A stretch of DNA of 64,000 nt from Berberis thunbergii (GCA_003290165.1 QNQO01000682.1:248001-312000), one strand, 5' to 3'; positions 22,030-32,816 are shown, counted from the stretch's first letter. Program-made: numbers and translations. Notes: generated by a model not told the origin, from the letters alone.

Positions 22030-22704
22030 TGATGATACACCAAACCGTCCTCTGATCAGCACCATACACGTGTCATGATAATCTTGTCTACTGATCAAAG
22101 CAAACTCGATTGCACGCTCAATCCAGCAAGGCCCATACAACAGTAAGCCCATCATTGGAAGAATCCAAATAGTCTGGTCCAAGTTGTGATGAGCCAGTAA
22201 GCCCACACGTCACGGGGTCAAGCCCAATACTCATAAGACCTCTAAGGCAAGTATCTGATGAGAAATCTACCCAAGACAGGCAGGCCACAACACATTGGAT
22301 CCGACTAGGAAACATATATTAGTGTATAAGTCAGGCAAGGAAACTTCCTTGCATGGACAACACTTTGAAAATGAAATGTTTCACGCAGATCTAGAAGCAC
22401 GAGTCGTGTAGGGAAACTATTCCACATGGACAGCTCCCAATCAGGAAAGGATCTCCACAGCTAGATCATTTTCCCAAAACTAAGCCACCAAAGGCCTAGC
22501 CGAGAGAGGACTCTTTCACTATAAAAGAGACTTAAGGTCGATGAACTAGAGGTGCACAATATAGCCCAGTTTACAGTTTTAAGCATTATCTAACTTAAGC
22601 ATCGGAGTGTCATCGGCCGCCACACGGTGGTCCTTGGCTCACGTTTGCTACCTGTCCAAGTCTAGGTAAGCAACGAGGAAGGATAGTCGAAATCAACTAC
22701 ATCA
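22030..22704 (+). repeat. Tat-B 5' LTR
   Basis: 675 bp, TGATGATACACC to ACTACATCA. It shares its first 11 bases, a 'catacacgtgtcatg' box and the U5 'gcatcggagtg' box with the Tat-C LTRs (681 and 671 bp). Confidence 0.85.
22520..22527 (+). promoter_or_regulatory. Putative TATA box of Tat-B LTR
   Basis: TATAAAAG, 184 bp before the LTR end. TATA-like elements sit 197 and 205 bp before the end of the two Tat-C LTRs, so the position is conserved. Confidence 0.55.
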
Positions 22705-22705
22705 G

Positions 22706-22727
22706 TTTGGCGCCGTCCGTGGGAAGA
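22706..22727 (+). other. Tat-B primer binding site region
   Basis: 'tttggcgccgtccgtgggaa' directly after the LTR. TGGCGCCG fits the 3' end of tRNA-Asp; the following bases are diverged. Confidence 0.55.
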
Positions 22728-22780
22728 GACAAAGTTCCTAAAAAAAACTATAGTTCCACCTTTTCCAGAAAATCAGAAAT

Positions 22781-24175
22781 ATGGTGACAACAAGGTCTTG
22801 CAACAATGGAAATGTTGTTGAGCATTCGAACGCTCAAATCTGTAGAGCACTGCTAGTTCCACCACCGCCACGGGAGTACCTCCCCTGCGCTGGTGGCAGC
22901 CGTAACAAACCCGAGGGTGGATCTATTTTCCACACAGATGCAACAGATTGCAGAGACATTAGAGGCTTTCAAAAACCCGAATCCTACACCTGGAGAGGAA
23001 GACTGTAAGCAGTGAAAGGCTTGTTCCCCATAAAGTTCCACAGAGCGTGTTCAAGAAAGCCGCGCGGCCCCAATAAACTTCTCAATAGACAAGAGGTGGA
23101 GGCATGACCAATAGAAACCCAGCGCCCAGAGCCGACATGCACGTCTCACACAACCCCCTCCGCAACGGGGCCACAAACCCAGATTTGTTGTTCAGTCTAA
23201 CGGTCCCTTTGTTCATTGACCATATCATGGACAAACTACTACCCAACAAATACACCTCACCAAAGTTGGAGTTTTACGAGGGGACAGAAGATCTGACTGA
23301 TCACCTGCGCCACTTCCAGCACATTATGGCGCTAAAAGAAGGGTCTGATGCAATAATGTGTTGAACATTTCCTGCAAGCCTGAAGATGTTGGCACTGACG
23401 AGGTTCCACAGCCTTACTTTGAAATCCATTGATTCATTCAGGACGTTGGCATTGGCATTCCTTACAAGCTTCGTGGGAAGCCAGCAGCTCAGAAGGGGGT
23501 TGCATTATCTACTCACCCAAAAGAAAAATAGAACGAGACGTTGAGGGAGTACATCACTTGTTTTAATGATGAGCTGACCATCATCAGCGGCTGTAGTAAT
23601 AACGACGTCGTCACGACTTTCACTTTGGTTCTGAGAAGACGCAAGTTTCATGACTTCCTCACCCTGAACCCCCCAATTTATATGACACACTTGCTCAGAG
23701 ATGCCCAGAGATACAACACTCTAGACGAAATGCTGGCCGCCAAGAGAGAGGTGGAATCAGAGAAGAAACCCTCTGTCCCGAAAGATAGGAAAAGGGGAAG
23801 AAGAAAACAAACGATGACAATAACAAGAGGAATAGCATAGAGGAAAATATTGATTCATACCGCCCCTGGCAAGACAAGGCCTCAAATTACGTCGGTTCCA
23901 GGTTTGGCACCCCTCTCAACACCAGTCTGTCCGACATCCTTGATTCCATCAAGGATTCGGAAGAGCTGAATTGGCTACCTAAGTCGCAAGGAGACAGTGC
24001 TAGACGTGACAACAACAAATATTGCGCCTACCACAAGGAAGGCGAACATGATACTGAGGATTGCAGAAACCTCATAGTAGAAGTCGAGTACTGGATAAGG
24101 AAAGGAAAAATCAAGGAGTTCCTAGGCTCGGACAGGAGGCAAGGCCGAGCAAAGGAAAGAGCAGACGATGTCTAG
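22781..24175 (+). pseudogene. Tat-B Gag remnant
   Basis: Capsid/nucleocapsid protein. N-terminal region from the ATG at 22781. Capsid (Retrotrans_gag) blocks: LEFYEGTEDLTDHLRHFQHI (23268), a segment 23370-23520 resembling RFHSL...SIDSFRTL...FLTSF, and REYITCFNDELTIISGC (23544). It ends in a basic tail and a knuckle CAYHKEGEHDTEDC (24024-24065) of C-X2-H-X4-H-X4-C form, as in Tat elements. Stops at 23362 and 23530 and a frameshift near 22990-23100 break it. It is the best view of Gag for the whole family. Confidence 0.75.
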
Positions 24176-24379
24176 GAGATTGAAAAGGAAGCTCATGGTA
24201 TCATTAAACGTCCTTCACGGGGTCGGTCCCGAGGGAAAGCAATCGAACAAGTCCTGCAAGAGGGCATTGTCGAGATGCGGACACCATCTCATTATGAGGA
24301 CCGACAAGTACAACAGGCATGAACTCACAGCCCGATCCCATCACTGACGTTTACAAAGAGGGGTCTCGAGGGGGTACAT

Positions 24380-24960
24380 TTTTCTCACAATAACGCCCTA
24401 GTCATCTCCATCCTTATCACTAAGTGGGTGGTAAGTAAATCTTTGGGGGACACTAGAAGCTATAGGATAAGGACCTAACGCCAGCCCTATGGTCGAATTC
24501 AGCGGAAAAAAATGTTTTCCCATCGAGAAGATCAATCTAATGGTGGTGGCAAAAGAGCCACTGCTACGGAAGTACCTTGTCCAAGAGTTCATGGTAGTTG
24601 ACGCCCGTCCACCTACAACATCATTCAGGGAAGGCCCAGGCGTATGGAAGCAGTGGTATCCACCCTGCACCAATGCATAAAATATACGGCCAACCATGCT
24701 CAACGGACTGTCCGAGGAGATCAGCCAGCAATAAGAGACTGCCATTATGCAGCTCTGAAGCAGCTGAACTATTGCCAGTTACAACTCGGGCCTACAGAAC
24801 CGATATGTCAGGCATCGGGCTTAGACAAAATAGTGGAATTATTGTATGAGGGCAGAGGAGTCCAAATAACCAAGGAGCGGCTATGCGGAAATCCAGAAGT
24901 CAAAGCTAGCAAGGTAATCCTGGCTAACAAAGAACTAAATAACAATTCTTCAGCAAATGG
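24380..24960 (+). pseudogene. Tat-B retropepsin remnant
   Basis: Collinear with 280-990 of Tat-A. The segment that should hold D-T-G-S-S is damaged: 'ggggacactagaagctat' gives D-T-R-S, followed by a deletion. The C-terminal part retains LLRKYLVQEFMVVDA and, in another frame, MEAVVSTLHQCIKYTANHAQ. Frames shift at ~24600. The run continues to 24960 as the conserved ALKQLNYCQLQL region, after which no pol follows. Confidence 0.75.
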
Positions 24961-26515
24961 GCACTAACTGCAAAAGCTATTAATCAGCAAGGAACTGCTC
25001 ACGAGCACGAAGTCCACTATTCAGTAACTTCATTAGATTTAAAAAAAAACTTTGCTAGAAAGACGAAGTAATCTGAGCCAGGACCATTTGCGCATCCTTT
25101 AGTGTCGAACTAGCTTAGTCTCCGCTCAGAGTTAAATTATTTGTTGCTTTGATTTCGTTTCTTGTTTTCTGTTTTTCATTTCACTATAGAAGATTTTTTT
25201 TGTACAGGACTCATTACAGAAATAAAACAAATTTTATTAATTTCAATGAAAGTTATTACAAAGCTTGCCAACCAACTAGTACATCAGTTTATAAACTACA
25301 AGTATCTAAGTGTAATGCAAGCATCTATACGCTAAAACAAGGGTAGAGAATCTGATCTACTAATCCGCCTCCAGAAGAAAAGATGGAGAAAGTAAAACGT
25401 CCACGACAGGAGATGAATGAAAACACTCGATTCATTTTTTTGACAAATCGCCTTGCGAAAATGATTCAAAGGTGCCAACACGAGCCTCGAAACAAAACGC
25501 AGACGTCTTCAACCCAGTGGAAAGGGACAGAAACTGGAACAGTAAGAGGCAAAACAAGGATGACCCACCAGACTGAAGTGTCTAAAATGTAGTTGAGCTA
25601 ATATCACTGGAAAGAAGGTTGCATTCATCAGAACCCCGCTGCGCCAACCTGCCTGCCAGTTGGGGCGTCGCGCATGAAACCCAGAGTGGACAAACACCAC
25701 AAACTAGTTGCTAGTATTATCACCCAACAACAGTGGCAAGTGGAAACTCGGGAGCCACAAAAGATGGAAGACAGACATGTCCCCTGAGGAACAATTCATA
25801 CTTCTTGTATGAAATATAAGAATATATTACAAGATCTCATGAGATCAATCCAATGCTCACAGAAACTAGGCGACACCGCATAATAGCATCTTATAAAGAC
25901 TAATCGGCGCAAATGCCAGAACGTTCGAAAACTCCCACGAGGGAAATTTTCCTTCAATATTTGGAAATCCAAAGCAAACTCTCTGGTAAGATGCATTTGA
26001 TTAACATGTTCTACTATTTTCATTGCATTGCTTGCATGCAGAATAGCCATCCCATATATAGGCAAAATGGTTTACGAAGAGGCGTTAATAAGCAGTTACT
26101 TCAAAATTAAATGTCATACGGGAAATCGGGAAAATGACAATTCCAATAGCAACTGCACAAGTCCACATATTTTGAATCAATGATCCAGCAGGCAGCCCTG
26201 TTAATTGAGGGGAGTAATCGATACTGAACTCTCGCAGAATGCGCCGTATCCCTAGCACGATGATCCATAAAGATTTTTTTTAATTGGGCCCCTCAACTAA
26301 TGGGCCCAAGCTCATGCTTTGCTAGATCCGGCCCAACACACTCAAAAGAACAAACAGCAAAGGCCCTGAGCACCCACAGAATAAGGAGCGCGCCTACAGA
26401 GTATTATTATTAAACCCAAGACATCAAGTCCACTATTATTCTGCTACTGTTCATTAAAGTCGGTCAATATTTATCAGTCTGGTCAATCAATCTGACACTG
26501 GAATGAAACCGCCAA
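24961..26515. other. Tat-B pol-less spacer
   Basis: Collinear with 1020-2450 of Tat-A. No RT, RNase H or integrase motif in six frames. Confidence 0.55.
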
Positions 26516-26790
26516 GCGAGTTAAGTAAGTCAGGACCCCCAAATCACACTTACGTGCTCAGAATCTTACAGGTGAGTTAAGTAAGTCGGGACCCCCAAGT
26601 CAGACTTACGCGCCCAGAATCTTATAGGCAAGTTAAGTATGACAGGACCCCCAAGTCCGACTTAAGCGCTCAGAACTTTATATGCGAGCCAAGTAAGTCA
26701 GGACCCCCAAGTCAGATTTACTCGGCCAAGATTTATATGCGAGCTAAGTAAATCTAGACACCCAAGTCAGACTTACACGCCTAGAATCTC
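26516..26790. repeat. ~56-bp minisatellite, five units, private to Tat-B
   Basis: Units begin with 'gcgagttaagtaagtcagga' or a close variant at 26516, 26571, 26628, 26683 and 26740, each followed by 'cccccaagtcagacttac' and 'cagaatctta'. Tat-A has the same sequence once (2452-2512). Confidence 0.85.
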
Positions 26791-27330
26791 ATTCTAACCC
26801 AAGCTTAGTTTATTTTGACCTATGACAACAGTTTCTGGTACGCTCAAATGCCCAGTCTGTTAAATTAAACGGGAGTCAACGGTGTAGAAAGTGGCAACTT
26901 AGTCAGCGCTCTGATACCCGATCGAGATGGCTTGCCAGTGATTATTATCCAAACATGGGCTATAGAGACCAAACTTGACCAAAGCTTAGTCGGTGACGAC
27001 CGACGATGATAGCTTCTGGTCTGCTCGAAGCCTAGTATGCAAATAACGGATTCTGACGGCATGGAAAGTGGGAGTCTGGTTAGCGCTATTGACAACTGAT
27101 TAAGATGGATTGCCACGGGTCACTACTCGTACGCAGACAGTGATTACGAAACCCCGACCTAAGCTTAGTCAATGGCAACTGATGACGATGGTTTTGGTCT
27201 GCTCGAAGCCCAGTTCGATGCACGTGGATTCCGACGGGCTAGAAAGTTGGAGCTTAGTTAGTACTCATGTAGCCTAGTGAAGACAGCATGCAAAGATTAT
27301 TGTCCAATCATCTTCAAGGGTGCAAGCGTT
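26791..27330. repeat. ~180-bp tandem repeats of Tat-B, about three units
   Basis: The boxes 'aagcttag', 'gacgatgatagc', 'agaaagtgg' and 'gatggcttgcc' recur at spacings near 180 bp. They are the same repeats as 2430-3365. Confidence 0.7.
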
Positions 27331-27589
27331 AGGACCATAGTCTGACTAATACGCTTATAACAACAATAGCAACTGCTGGTTTAACAGATAGCCAAGCCGC
27401 CAAATAAAGGGTGTATTACACTCCCCGATCTCTAAAAAGGAATCCTACCAGAACTACACCAACTACTACAGCATAAGAAGTCAGATCTATAGTGATCAAA
27501 CATGAGCTACCTAGCTCAACAAAGTTCCTCATCTAACAATTAATGTCGAAATAAGACAAAGCAAATACAAGCTAGCAGGAAAAGCAAAT
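27331..27589. other. Tat-B non-coding stretch
   Basis: Corresponds to 3366-3800 of Tat-A; no gene seen. Confidence 0.35.
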
Positions 27590-27862
27590 GAAGACAAAAA
27601 ATCGCAAAGTATTATTCATTTGCAAACTCGAGTACAGGTTTCACCCATCATTAGGAGGAGAGTCAGATACAACGGAACTAGATTTAGGAGGGGAAGAAGC
27701 AGGAGACACATCTGTGGGTGTTGCCTCTCAACCACCCTCATCAGGGCGACCTTCTTCTTCAGACGAATTGGAGGTCGCTCCAAACTCTGCATATGCAATA
27801 TTTTATAATATGAGAGATCTCAGACGGGGTGTTCCTCTTTCATCAGATGTAACAGCTCCAGC
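27590..27862 (-). pseudogene. Tat-B antisense ORF remnant, interrupted
   Basis: Homologous to 3820-4030 of Tat-A: 'aggaggagagtcagatacaac' and 'tcttcttcagacgaat' are shared. It corresponds to the distal end of the antisense ORF. It is cut by the GGGAT-rich insertion at 27863 and resumes for ~25 bp at 28511 before the CACTA-2 junction. Confidence 0.5.
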
Positions 27863-28510
27863 TAGGTGTGGCACGGGATGGGATGGACCTCATCCCATTT
27901 GTTCGGGATCGGGACGAGATAGACCTTATCCTGACTTCGTCCCGTCTCAAACGGGTTCGGGACGGGATGAGCATGTACTAAATTTTGCATTTACCAAACA
28001 CACAACTCTAAGAACAACTATATAACTTTATGCCATTGATTATTATTTCCTCATTTCATTAGCTTTTACTCCATTTTTTTAATAACCACTATTGAAGATA
28101 TCCATTTTTTGTACATTGCTAACAAAAATTGTCAATAAGTTTGTCATTTAAAAACTACGAGGAGCACACATTGTTGTTGTCAAGAGATAGGATGAGGAAA
28201 AAATAATGGAGAGGGTTTGAGTTTGATTCATTATCTAGGTGAGTTGCATGGAAGCTTGTGAGAATAAAATAGTTATGTTAATAAATAAAACAACAAATAA
28301 AAGTCAAGTCAACAAATAGTTTCATAGTTCCATACTACACATTTCATAATAAATATTAAAAAAAAATTTGTGATGGCCGTGATTGAAAATCTTCATCCTG
28401 ATCTCATCCCACTTTAGATCAGGACGGGATGGGATCAAGATGGGATTGGTCAATCCCAATAGAACCCAAAAAAATTGGGACGGGATCAGGATCGCGGAAT
28501 GGGATGCCCT
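27863..28510. mobile_element. ~650-bp GGGAT-rich insertion, possibly hAT-like
   Basis: Comparison with Tat-A (4015-4060) shows 'ctctagcattccatgcac' uninterrupted, whereas here ~650 bp separates 'ctccagc' from 'ttccatgcac'. The insert begins TAGGTGTGGCACGGGATGGG. Both ends are packed with GGGAT/GGGAC words in opposite orientations; the middle is AT-rich. Plant hAT MITEs often start TAGGGGTG. No 8-bp duplication is clear, so the class is tentative. Confidence 0.5.
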
Positions 28511-28577
28511 TCCATGCACGACTCTACTGAATTAAATGTTCAAGTGTTTTGGTTAGAGAAGGAAACACCACATTCAG

Positions 28578-28909
28578 TCAATTTTGAATCAACAAACAGA
28601 ATATGTTATCACCTTGCGCTACTAGATTGCAGTAATATAACGCGCTCAATGGATACTTGATAGATCCCATTAGGTCTTTCTCAGCAAACAAAACAATACC
28701 ATGAAACTTAATCAAACCAAGAAATAGGAACAAACAAACATAAACATCAGAGAATAATGAAGGTTTAAAACTTACAAGCATCCATTTATCTCATTCATGA
28801 CATTGCTTGCGTTCTGGGACCAGAGGTCCACAAGTTCTGGAAAATTTAGCTTACAATGTGCTCCCTCCCTTTGTCCCTGGACCACTTCGAAATGGTTGTC
28901 CAAAATATT
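28578..28909 (-). pseudogene. Unidentified exon-like segments in CACTA-2
   Basis: Minus strand 28909-28776 is open in one frame (ILDNHFEVVQGQREG, then FPELVDLWSQNASNVMNEIN). It is bounded by a GTGCAG acceptor and a CTT/GTAAGT donor, so it looks like a 134-bp exon. Downstream, 28700-28630 reads EKDLMGSIKYPLSALYYCNL and reaches a CAAG/GTGATA donor. I do not recognise the protein. By analogy with CACTA-1 it is likely captured host sequence. Confidence 0.4.
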
Positions 28910-29614
28910 CTGCACGGAACAATTTGAAAATTCAAAACAACCAGCGAGTTCTCAGTGACAAGAAAATGAACAAAATTTAGAAATCAATAAACCTAAAATG
29001 GATCAAAGCTCAAAGACATCATCCACCAAGAATCCAAAAGAAGACTCATGATGCTTTCTATACTCTGAATCAAAGAAGTCATGTACAGGACAACTCAATA
29101 CAATACATGGACAAGATCCTATCTTATAATAGTAAAAATTATTGTTCATCAAATAATAACAAAGTTTACTCAAAATCTACAAATCTTTCTCAAAAACAAA
29201 AAAAAAAATCTTCAGTATAATTTCCAACAGCTTAAAGACTACAAACTATTAGATCGATTTGAACAAAGAACTTGAATCCGAATCAAGAAAAATGATTTCA
29301 TTGAAATCATCTAGAATTTCTCACAAAATCAATTCAAGAGTTCCACAAGAACTCATCCGATGTAAGATTATAAGTAAAGTAGTACATAAACAACATCATC
29401 TAGAAAAATGAAAAAATAATAAATAATAAATAATGCTGAGTTGGGTTGGGTTTCTCTCTGAGAATTTTAGAATCAAAACCTGATTGCTTCATATGTTTCT
29501 TTGTGGGGAAGATGACCCGACCCGAACTCGAACCTCGTTTCATCACTTCTTGAGATTTTTCCATTATAAGGGCTCACAAATGATCAAACAAAACCTTCTG
29601 AAATCGAAGGAAAC
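28910..29614. other. CACTA-2 interior, AT-rich, no gene recognised
   Basis: No supported coding segment. Confidence 0.3.
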
Positions 29615-29765
29615 CTCAATCGATCTCTCCTCTGCGCTGCCTCGATCTCTCCTCTGCGCTCCTCTGCTCCTCAATCGATCTCTTCTCTGCTCCTCTGCCT
29701 CGATCTCTCCTCTGCGCTGCTCTGTTCCTCAATCGATCTCTCCTCTGCTCCTCTGCCTCGAAGGA
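29615..29765. repeat. CT-rich minisatellite in CACTA-2
   Basis: Variants of 'cctcgatctctcctctgcgc' and 'ctcaatcgatctctcctctg' alternate five or six times. An 84-codon run of serine/leucine/arginine codons across it is a composition artefact. Confidence 0.75.
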
Positions 29766-29939
29766 AATCGTTGGGTTTCTCTCTATGTCGAAAATCTTTC
29801 TCCCAATACCGCCCAAACTCTTTTTCTATTCCCCAATTTTTTTCAAAGCAGGAAACCTGTTTTCGCCAAAGCGGGAAGCGTGTTTTCACCAAAGTGCGAA
29901 AGTCCTCCCTCCACGCATGCGGCGCACGTGCAAAACGCT

Positions 29940-30246
29940 CTTATTTAGCAACGGTTTTTGGCCGTTGCCCCTTATAGCCACGGTTTTGAGCCGTTGCTAT
30001 ACATAGCCACGATTTTGAACCGTTGCTAAATTTTTTTTTTTCAACGGTTTTAAACTGTTGCTACTACTAGCCACGGTTTTTAGCCGTTCCAAATATACCA
30101 ACGGTTTTAAGCCGTGGCCAGGTTTTTTTTACCCACGGTTTTAAGCCGTTGGTACTTATAGCTACGGTTTTTTGCCGTGAAAAATACACCAACGGTTTAG
30201 AATCGTGGCCAGCTCGGCGTAGCTAAACCGGCCTTTTGGTGTAGTG
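29940..30246. repeat. CACTA-2 right subterminal repeats and TIR
   Basis: About ten variants of 'gccacggttttaagccgt' in both orientations, ending 'ccggccttttggtgtagtg' at 30246. Confidence 0.85.
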
Positions 30247-30247
30247 T

Positions 30248-30300
30248 GAGAGTAGTACTAGGATGGGTGATCTCCTGGGAAGTCCTCGTGTTGCACCCCT
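30248..30300 (+). rRNA. 5S rRNA fragment (3' 53 nt)
   Basis: 'gagagtagtactaggatggg' through 'ttgcacccct' matches the last 53 nt of plant 5S rRNA as I know it, with one difference ('tgatctcc' for 'tgacctcc'). A T5 tract, as in Pol III terminators, follows at 30307-30311. The C box of the internal promoter is present; the A box and intermediate element are absent, so it cannot be a working gene. It abuts the CACTA-2 terminus. Confidence 0.85.
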
Positions 30301-31811
30301 CACCCTTTTTCCTTTAAAAAACACAAAATAGTAATAGCATTTCAATGCTATATGTTATTGAAATTGGTTATATCCCCAATGAAATAAAATTAAATTATTG
30401 TAAATAATAAAATGAGCCTTAATAAGAAAACGTTCATGGAAATTTTATCAATATTTAGCAACGAATTAAATTGTTACCATTAATATTATAATTAACAGTA
30501 AAATAATGTTGTATTGTTAAATAAATTTTATTTGATTTTTCAGATGAAATAATATCAATGCCACTAATAAAAAAATTCTAGGAATTGATATTTTTCCACT
30601 ATAAAGAAGCTAAGAGCTTTAAATATAAAAAAAATTCATGAAAAAAAATCATTATAGGTAACCAAATAAATATTGCAATAACGTGGTAATTAACTAGAGA
30701 AAAATTATTTTCATTGTTGAAGAAACACAAACAAGTGTTATAGTGCATTTACTAAGAAAATGTTTGTCAATAGTACTAATAATTATTAGCAATTAAATAA
30801 TTTATTGTAAATAACAACATTAAAACTAAAAAAACTAAAATTTCATTGAAATAGAAATATTTTGTTGCTAAATAATGTTGGTGGGAAATTGGTTTTGGAA
30901 TGAATATGTTTTGCCACATCTTTACAAAGAAAAGTTGCCAACAAAATAGATTTTGATACAAAAAGTGACAACTCTATGGTTTTTTCAATGAAATTAATTT
31001 TTATTAGAAATAGTAACATATTAACAAGGAAAATAAAATTTGTTAGTAAATAAAACATTTTTTTTTGTGAGTATACCAATTTCTAACAAAATAATGATTT
31101 GTCGCTATAAAGTAGTTAGTGAACTTTAATGAGAAACAAATTTTCATGAAAATAATTATCAGTTTTTACCTAGAAAACAATTTGTTACGAACAATGTTAT
31201 AATTACCAACAAAATCTTATTTCATAGCTACAAAGATTTCATTAAAAAAATTATTGTTTCCAACAAAATAAAAAACGTTGCCAATAGTGTGACAATTCTC
31301 AACGAAATATTACTTTGTTACTATAAATTAATAAACGAGCTTTAACAAGAAAAAACCTAATGGAAAAAATTATCAATCATTATCAACGAACCGAATCATT
31401 ACTAATTATGTGATTATTGTCTAGGAAAACAATTTTCATTACTAAAGAGGGATGAATAAGATTTAATATTTGTTAACAAGGAAAGTGATTTGTTGTTAAA
31501 ATTAGTGTTCTTTAGCAACAAAATATTTCATTCCAGATGATGTCATAATTACCAAGGAACAAGTATTTTGTGGCCATAAAAATAACTTTATTGTTAAATC
31601 AATTTGGCGAAAAATTGGGTTTAGAGGGAATGTTTTTCGCCACCTATTTAACAAGGAATGTTTCCTACAAAACATATTTTGTTGGAAAACAGTAACAAAT
31701 TTATGGCTTTTTCAAGGAAAGTTTTTATTCGTTGACAATGCTACAATATTAACAAGGAAATCAATTTTCGTAGCAATAATTTTGTTGTTAAAAGATAGAT
31801 TTCTTGTAGTG
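30301..31811. mobile_element. CACTA-3: AT-rich right end of another CACTA family
   Basis: The right terminus complements to CACTACAAGAAATCTATC, the classic CACTA end. The 1.5 kb before it is very AT-rich and built of diverged repeats with 'caacaaaat' and 'aacaaggaaa' words. No left TIR was found; it may have been lost where the 5S fragment and CACTA-2 now lie. No transposase. Confidence 0.6.
30841..31800. repeat. ~726-bp tandem duplication inside CACTA-3
   Basis: The blocks around 'ggaatgaatatgttttgcca' (30898) and 'gggaatgtttttcgccacc' (31626) align with an offset near 726 bp. The downstream tracts 'caactctatggttttttcaa' (30969) and 'caaatttatggctttttcaa' (31696) align too. Shorter internal repeats ('gagctttaataag') add to the pattern. 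Confidence 0.6.
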
Positions 31812-31935
31812 TATTTTCAATATGCAGTACTTATTATTTTTACATTATTTTGACTGACTATTTTTTTATTGTGTAAGAACAAGGGGAGTTGAGATGTCGG
31901 CATCAGTACAAGAATTTTATAGTTTAGAGGTTGCG

Positions 31936-32114
31936 TGACGAGCCGAAAGAAGTTATTTCAATGGTCTATAAGAGTGGTCTCCGACCGTTGATAGACTACT
32001 ATAAAGAACATATCGATAGGGTCACAATTTGTGTTTTCATCGAGCATTGGCAATCTGAGACCAATACTTTTCACACTCCTTTTTGGAGAAATGACCATCA
32101 CCATCGATGATGTT
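31936..32114 (+). pseudogene. Plant mobile domain (PMD) gene remnant, part 1
   Basis: PMD proteins (PF10536; MAIN/MAIL type in host genes, also carried by Mutator-like elements) are nuclear factors of incompletely known function. The frame reads EVISMVYKSGLRPLIDYYKE, then IEHWQSETNTFHTPF. After a one-base shift comes GEMTITIDDV: the PMD signature 'ERWRPETHTFHLPxGEMTVTLxDV'. The remnant stops after the codon pair for D-V because Tat-C inserted there; it resumes at 44824. The upstream part is cut by CACTA-3. Confidence 0.8.
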
Positions 32115-32795
32115 TGATGATACACAAAAATGGTCACATTCATGAGCCATACACGTAGTGTTATGATGATCTCAAGGAATTACGGGACCCAGCGTGAGTC
32201 CAATACTGATCTGGCCCAAGCATTACCAAGCCCGCCCAATTCAGTCCTCTCGACGAACCCAAACTCTTACAGCATGCTAGGACCACACGTCTTACAACTA
32301 TCTTGAATACTTGTAAGTCCTACAAAGGCAAGTATCTTGAGGATCAACTTTGAACGGGCAATTACAACAGCTCTATGTTTCCAACTAGGAAGCAAATACC
32401 AGAGTACATTTTATGCAGATAAACTTCCTTCTACGAATTGTTATTGGTTTGAGAACTATCTCCCGCGTATCTAGGAGCACAGGGCTAACAAGGAACTTCC
32501 CTCCTGCAGCATGACTCCTAATTAGATAAGGATCTTCACAAAAGGCTCCTTCCTAAACTACGCCTTCAATAGCCTGGTAGAACCTGGACTCCTGCATTAT
32601 AAATAAGACATGAGGTTGGTAAGCTAACATACGCTACAAATTTCTTGTTACAACATTACACCTTCCTCAGATCTTTGTTTGACTTTAGCATCGGAGTGCC
32701 ATCAGCCACCACAACGATGGTTTGTGGCTCACGTGTGTTACTTGTGCATGTCAGCGGGACTAGGTCAAAGTAGGGAGCGAGAAACGACTGCATCA
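32115..32795 (+). repeat. Tat-C 5' LTR
   Basis: TGATGATACACAAAAATGG to GACTGCATCA, 681 bp. TATAAATA at 32598-32605 is the probable promoter. Confidence 0.9.
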
Positions 32796-32796
32796 A

Positions 32797-32816
32797 TTTG
32801 GCGTCGTCCGTGGGGA
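32797..32816 (+). other. Tat-C primer binding site region
   Basis: 'tttggcgtcgtccgtgggga', one base after the LTR. It is the same site as in Tat-B (22706), with one substitution in the tRNA-Asp-like core. Confidence 0.55.

Larger units (their letters stand above)
22030..28535 (+). mobile_element. Tat-B: second copy of the non-autonomous Tat-like family, 3' end missing
   Basis: 5' LTR, PBS, Gag with zinc knuckle, protease, pol-less spacer, minisatellite, ~180-bp repeats and the start of the antisense ORF region. It is collinear with Tat-A from 24117 on. It breaks off near 28535 where CACTA-2 sequence begins; no 3' LTR is seen. The insertion point is the end of the Ath-1 RNase H. Confidence 0.8.
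28535..30246. mobile_element. CACTA-2: right part of a CACTA element related to CACTA-1
   Basis: The right end complements to CACTACACCAAAAGGCCGG, and 29940-30246 carries the same 'agccacggttttgagccgt' subterminal repeats as CACTA-1. The left TIR is missing: sequence runs straight from the Tat-B antisense ORF into the interior near 28535. The interior holds exon-like segments on the minus strand and a CT-rich minisatellite, the same plan as CACTA-1. Confidence 0.75.

Noticed and set aside
26516..26790. Regularly spaced repeats reminiscent of a CRISPR array
   Set aside because: Units are ~56-bp tandem copies with diverged repeats and no unique spacers, inside a plant retrotransposon.
29484..29948. 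154-codon plus-strand ORF as a gene
   Set aside because: Its core is the CT-rich minisatellite of CACTA-2 and the flanks show no protein motif.
30248..30300. Functional 5S rRNA gene
   Set aside because: The 5' two-thirds and most of the internal promoter are missing.
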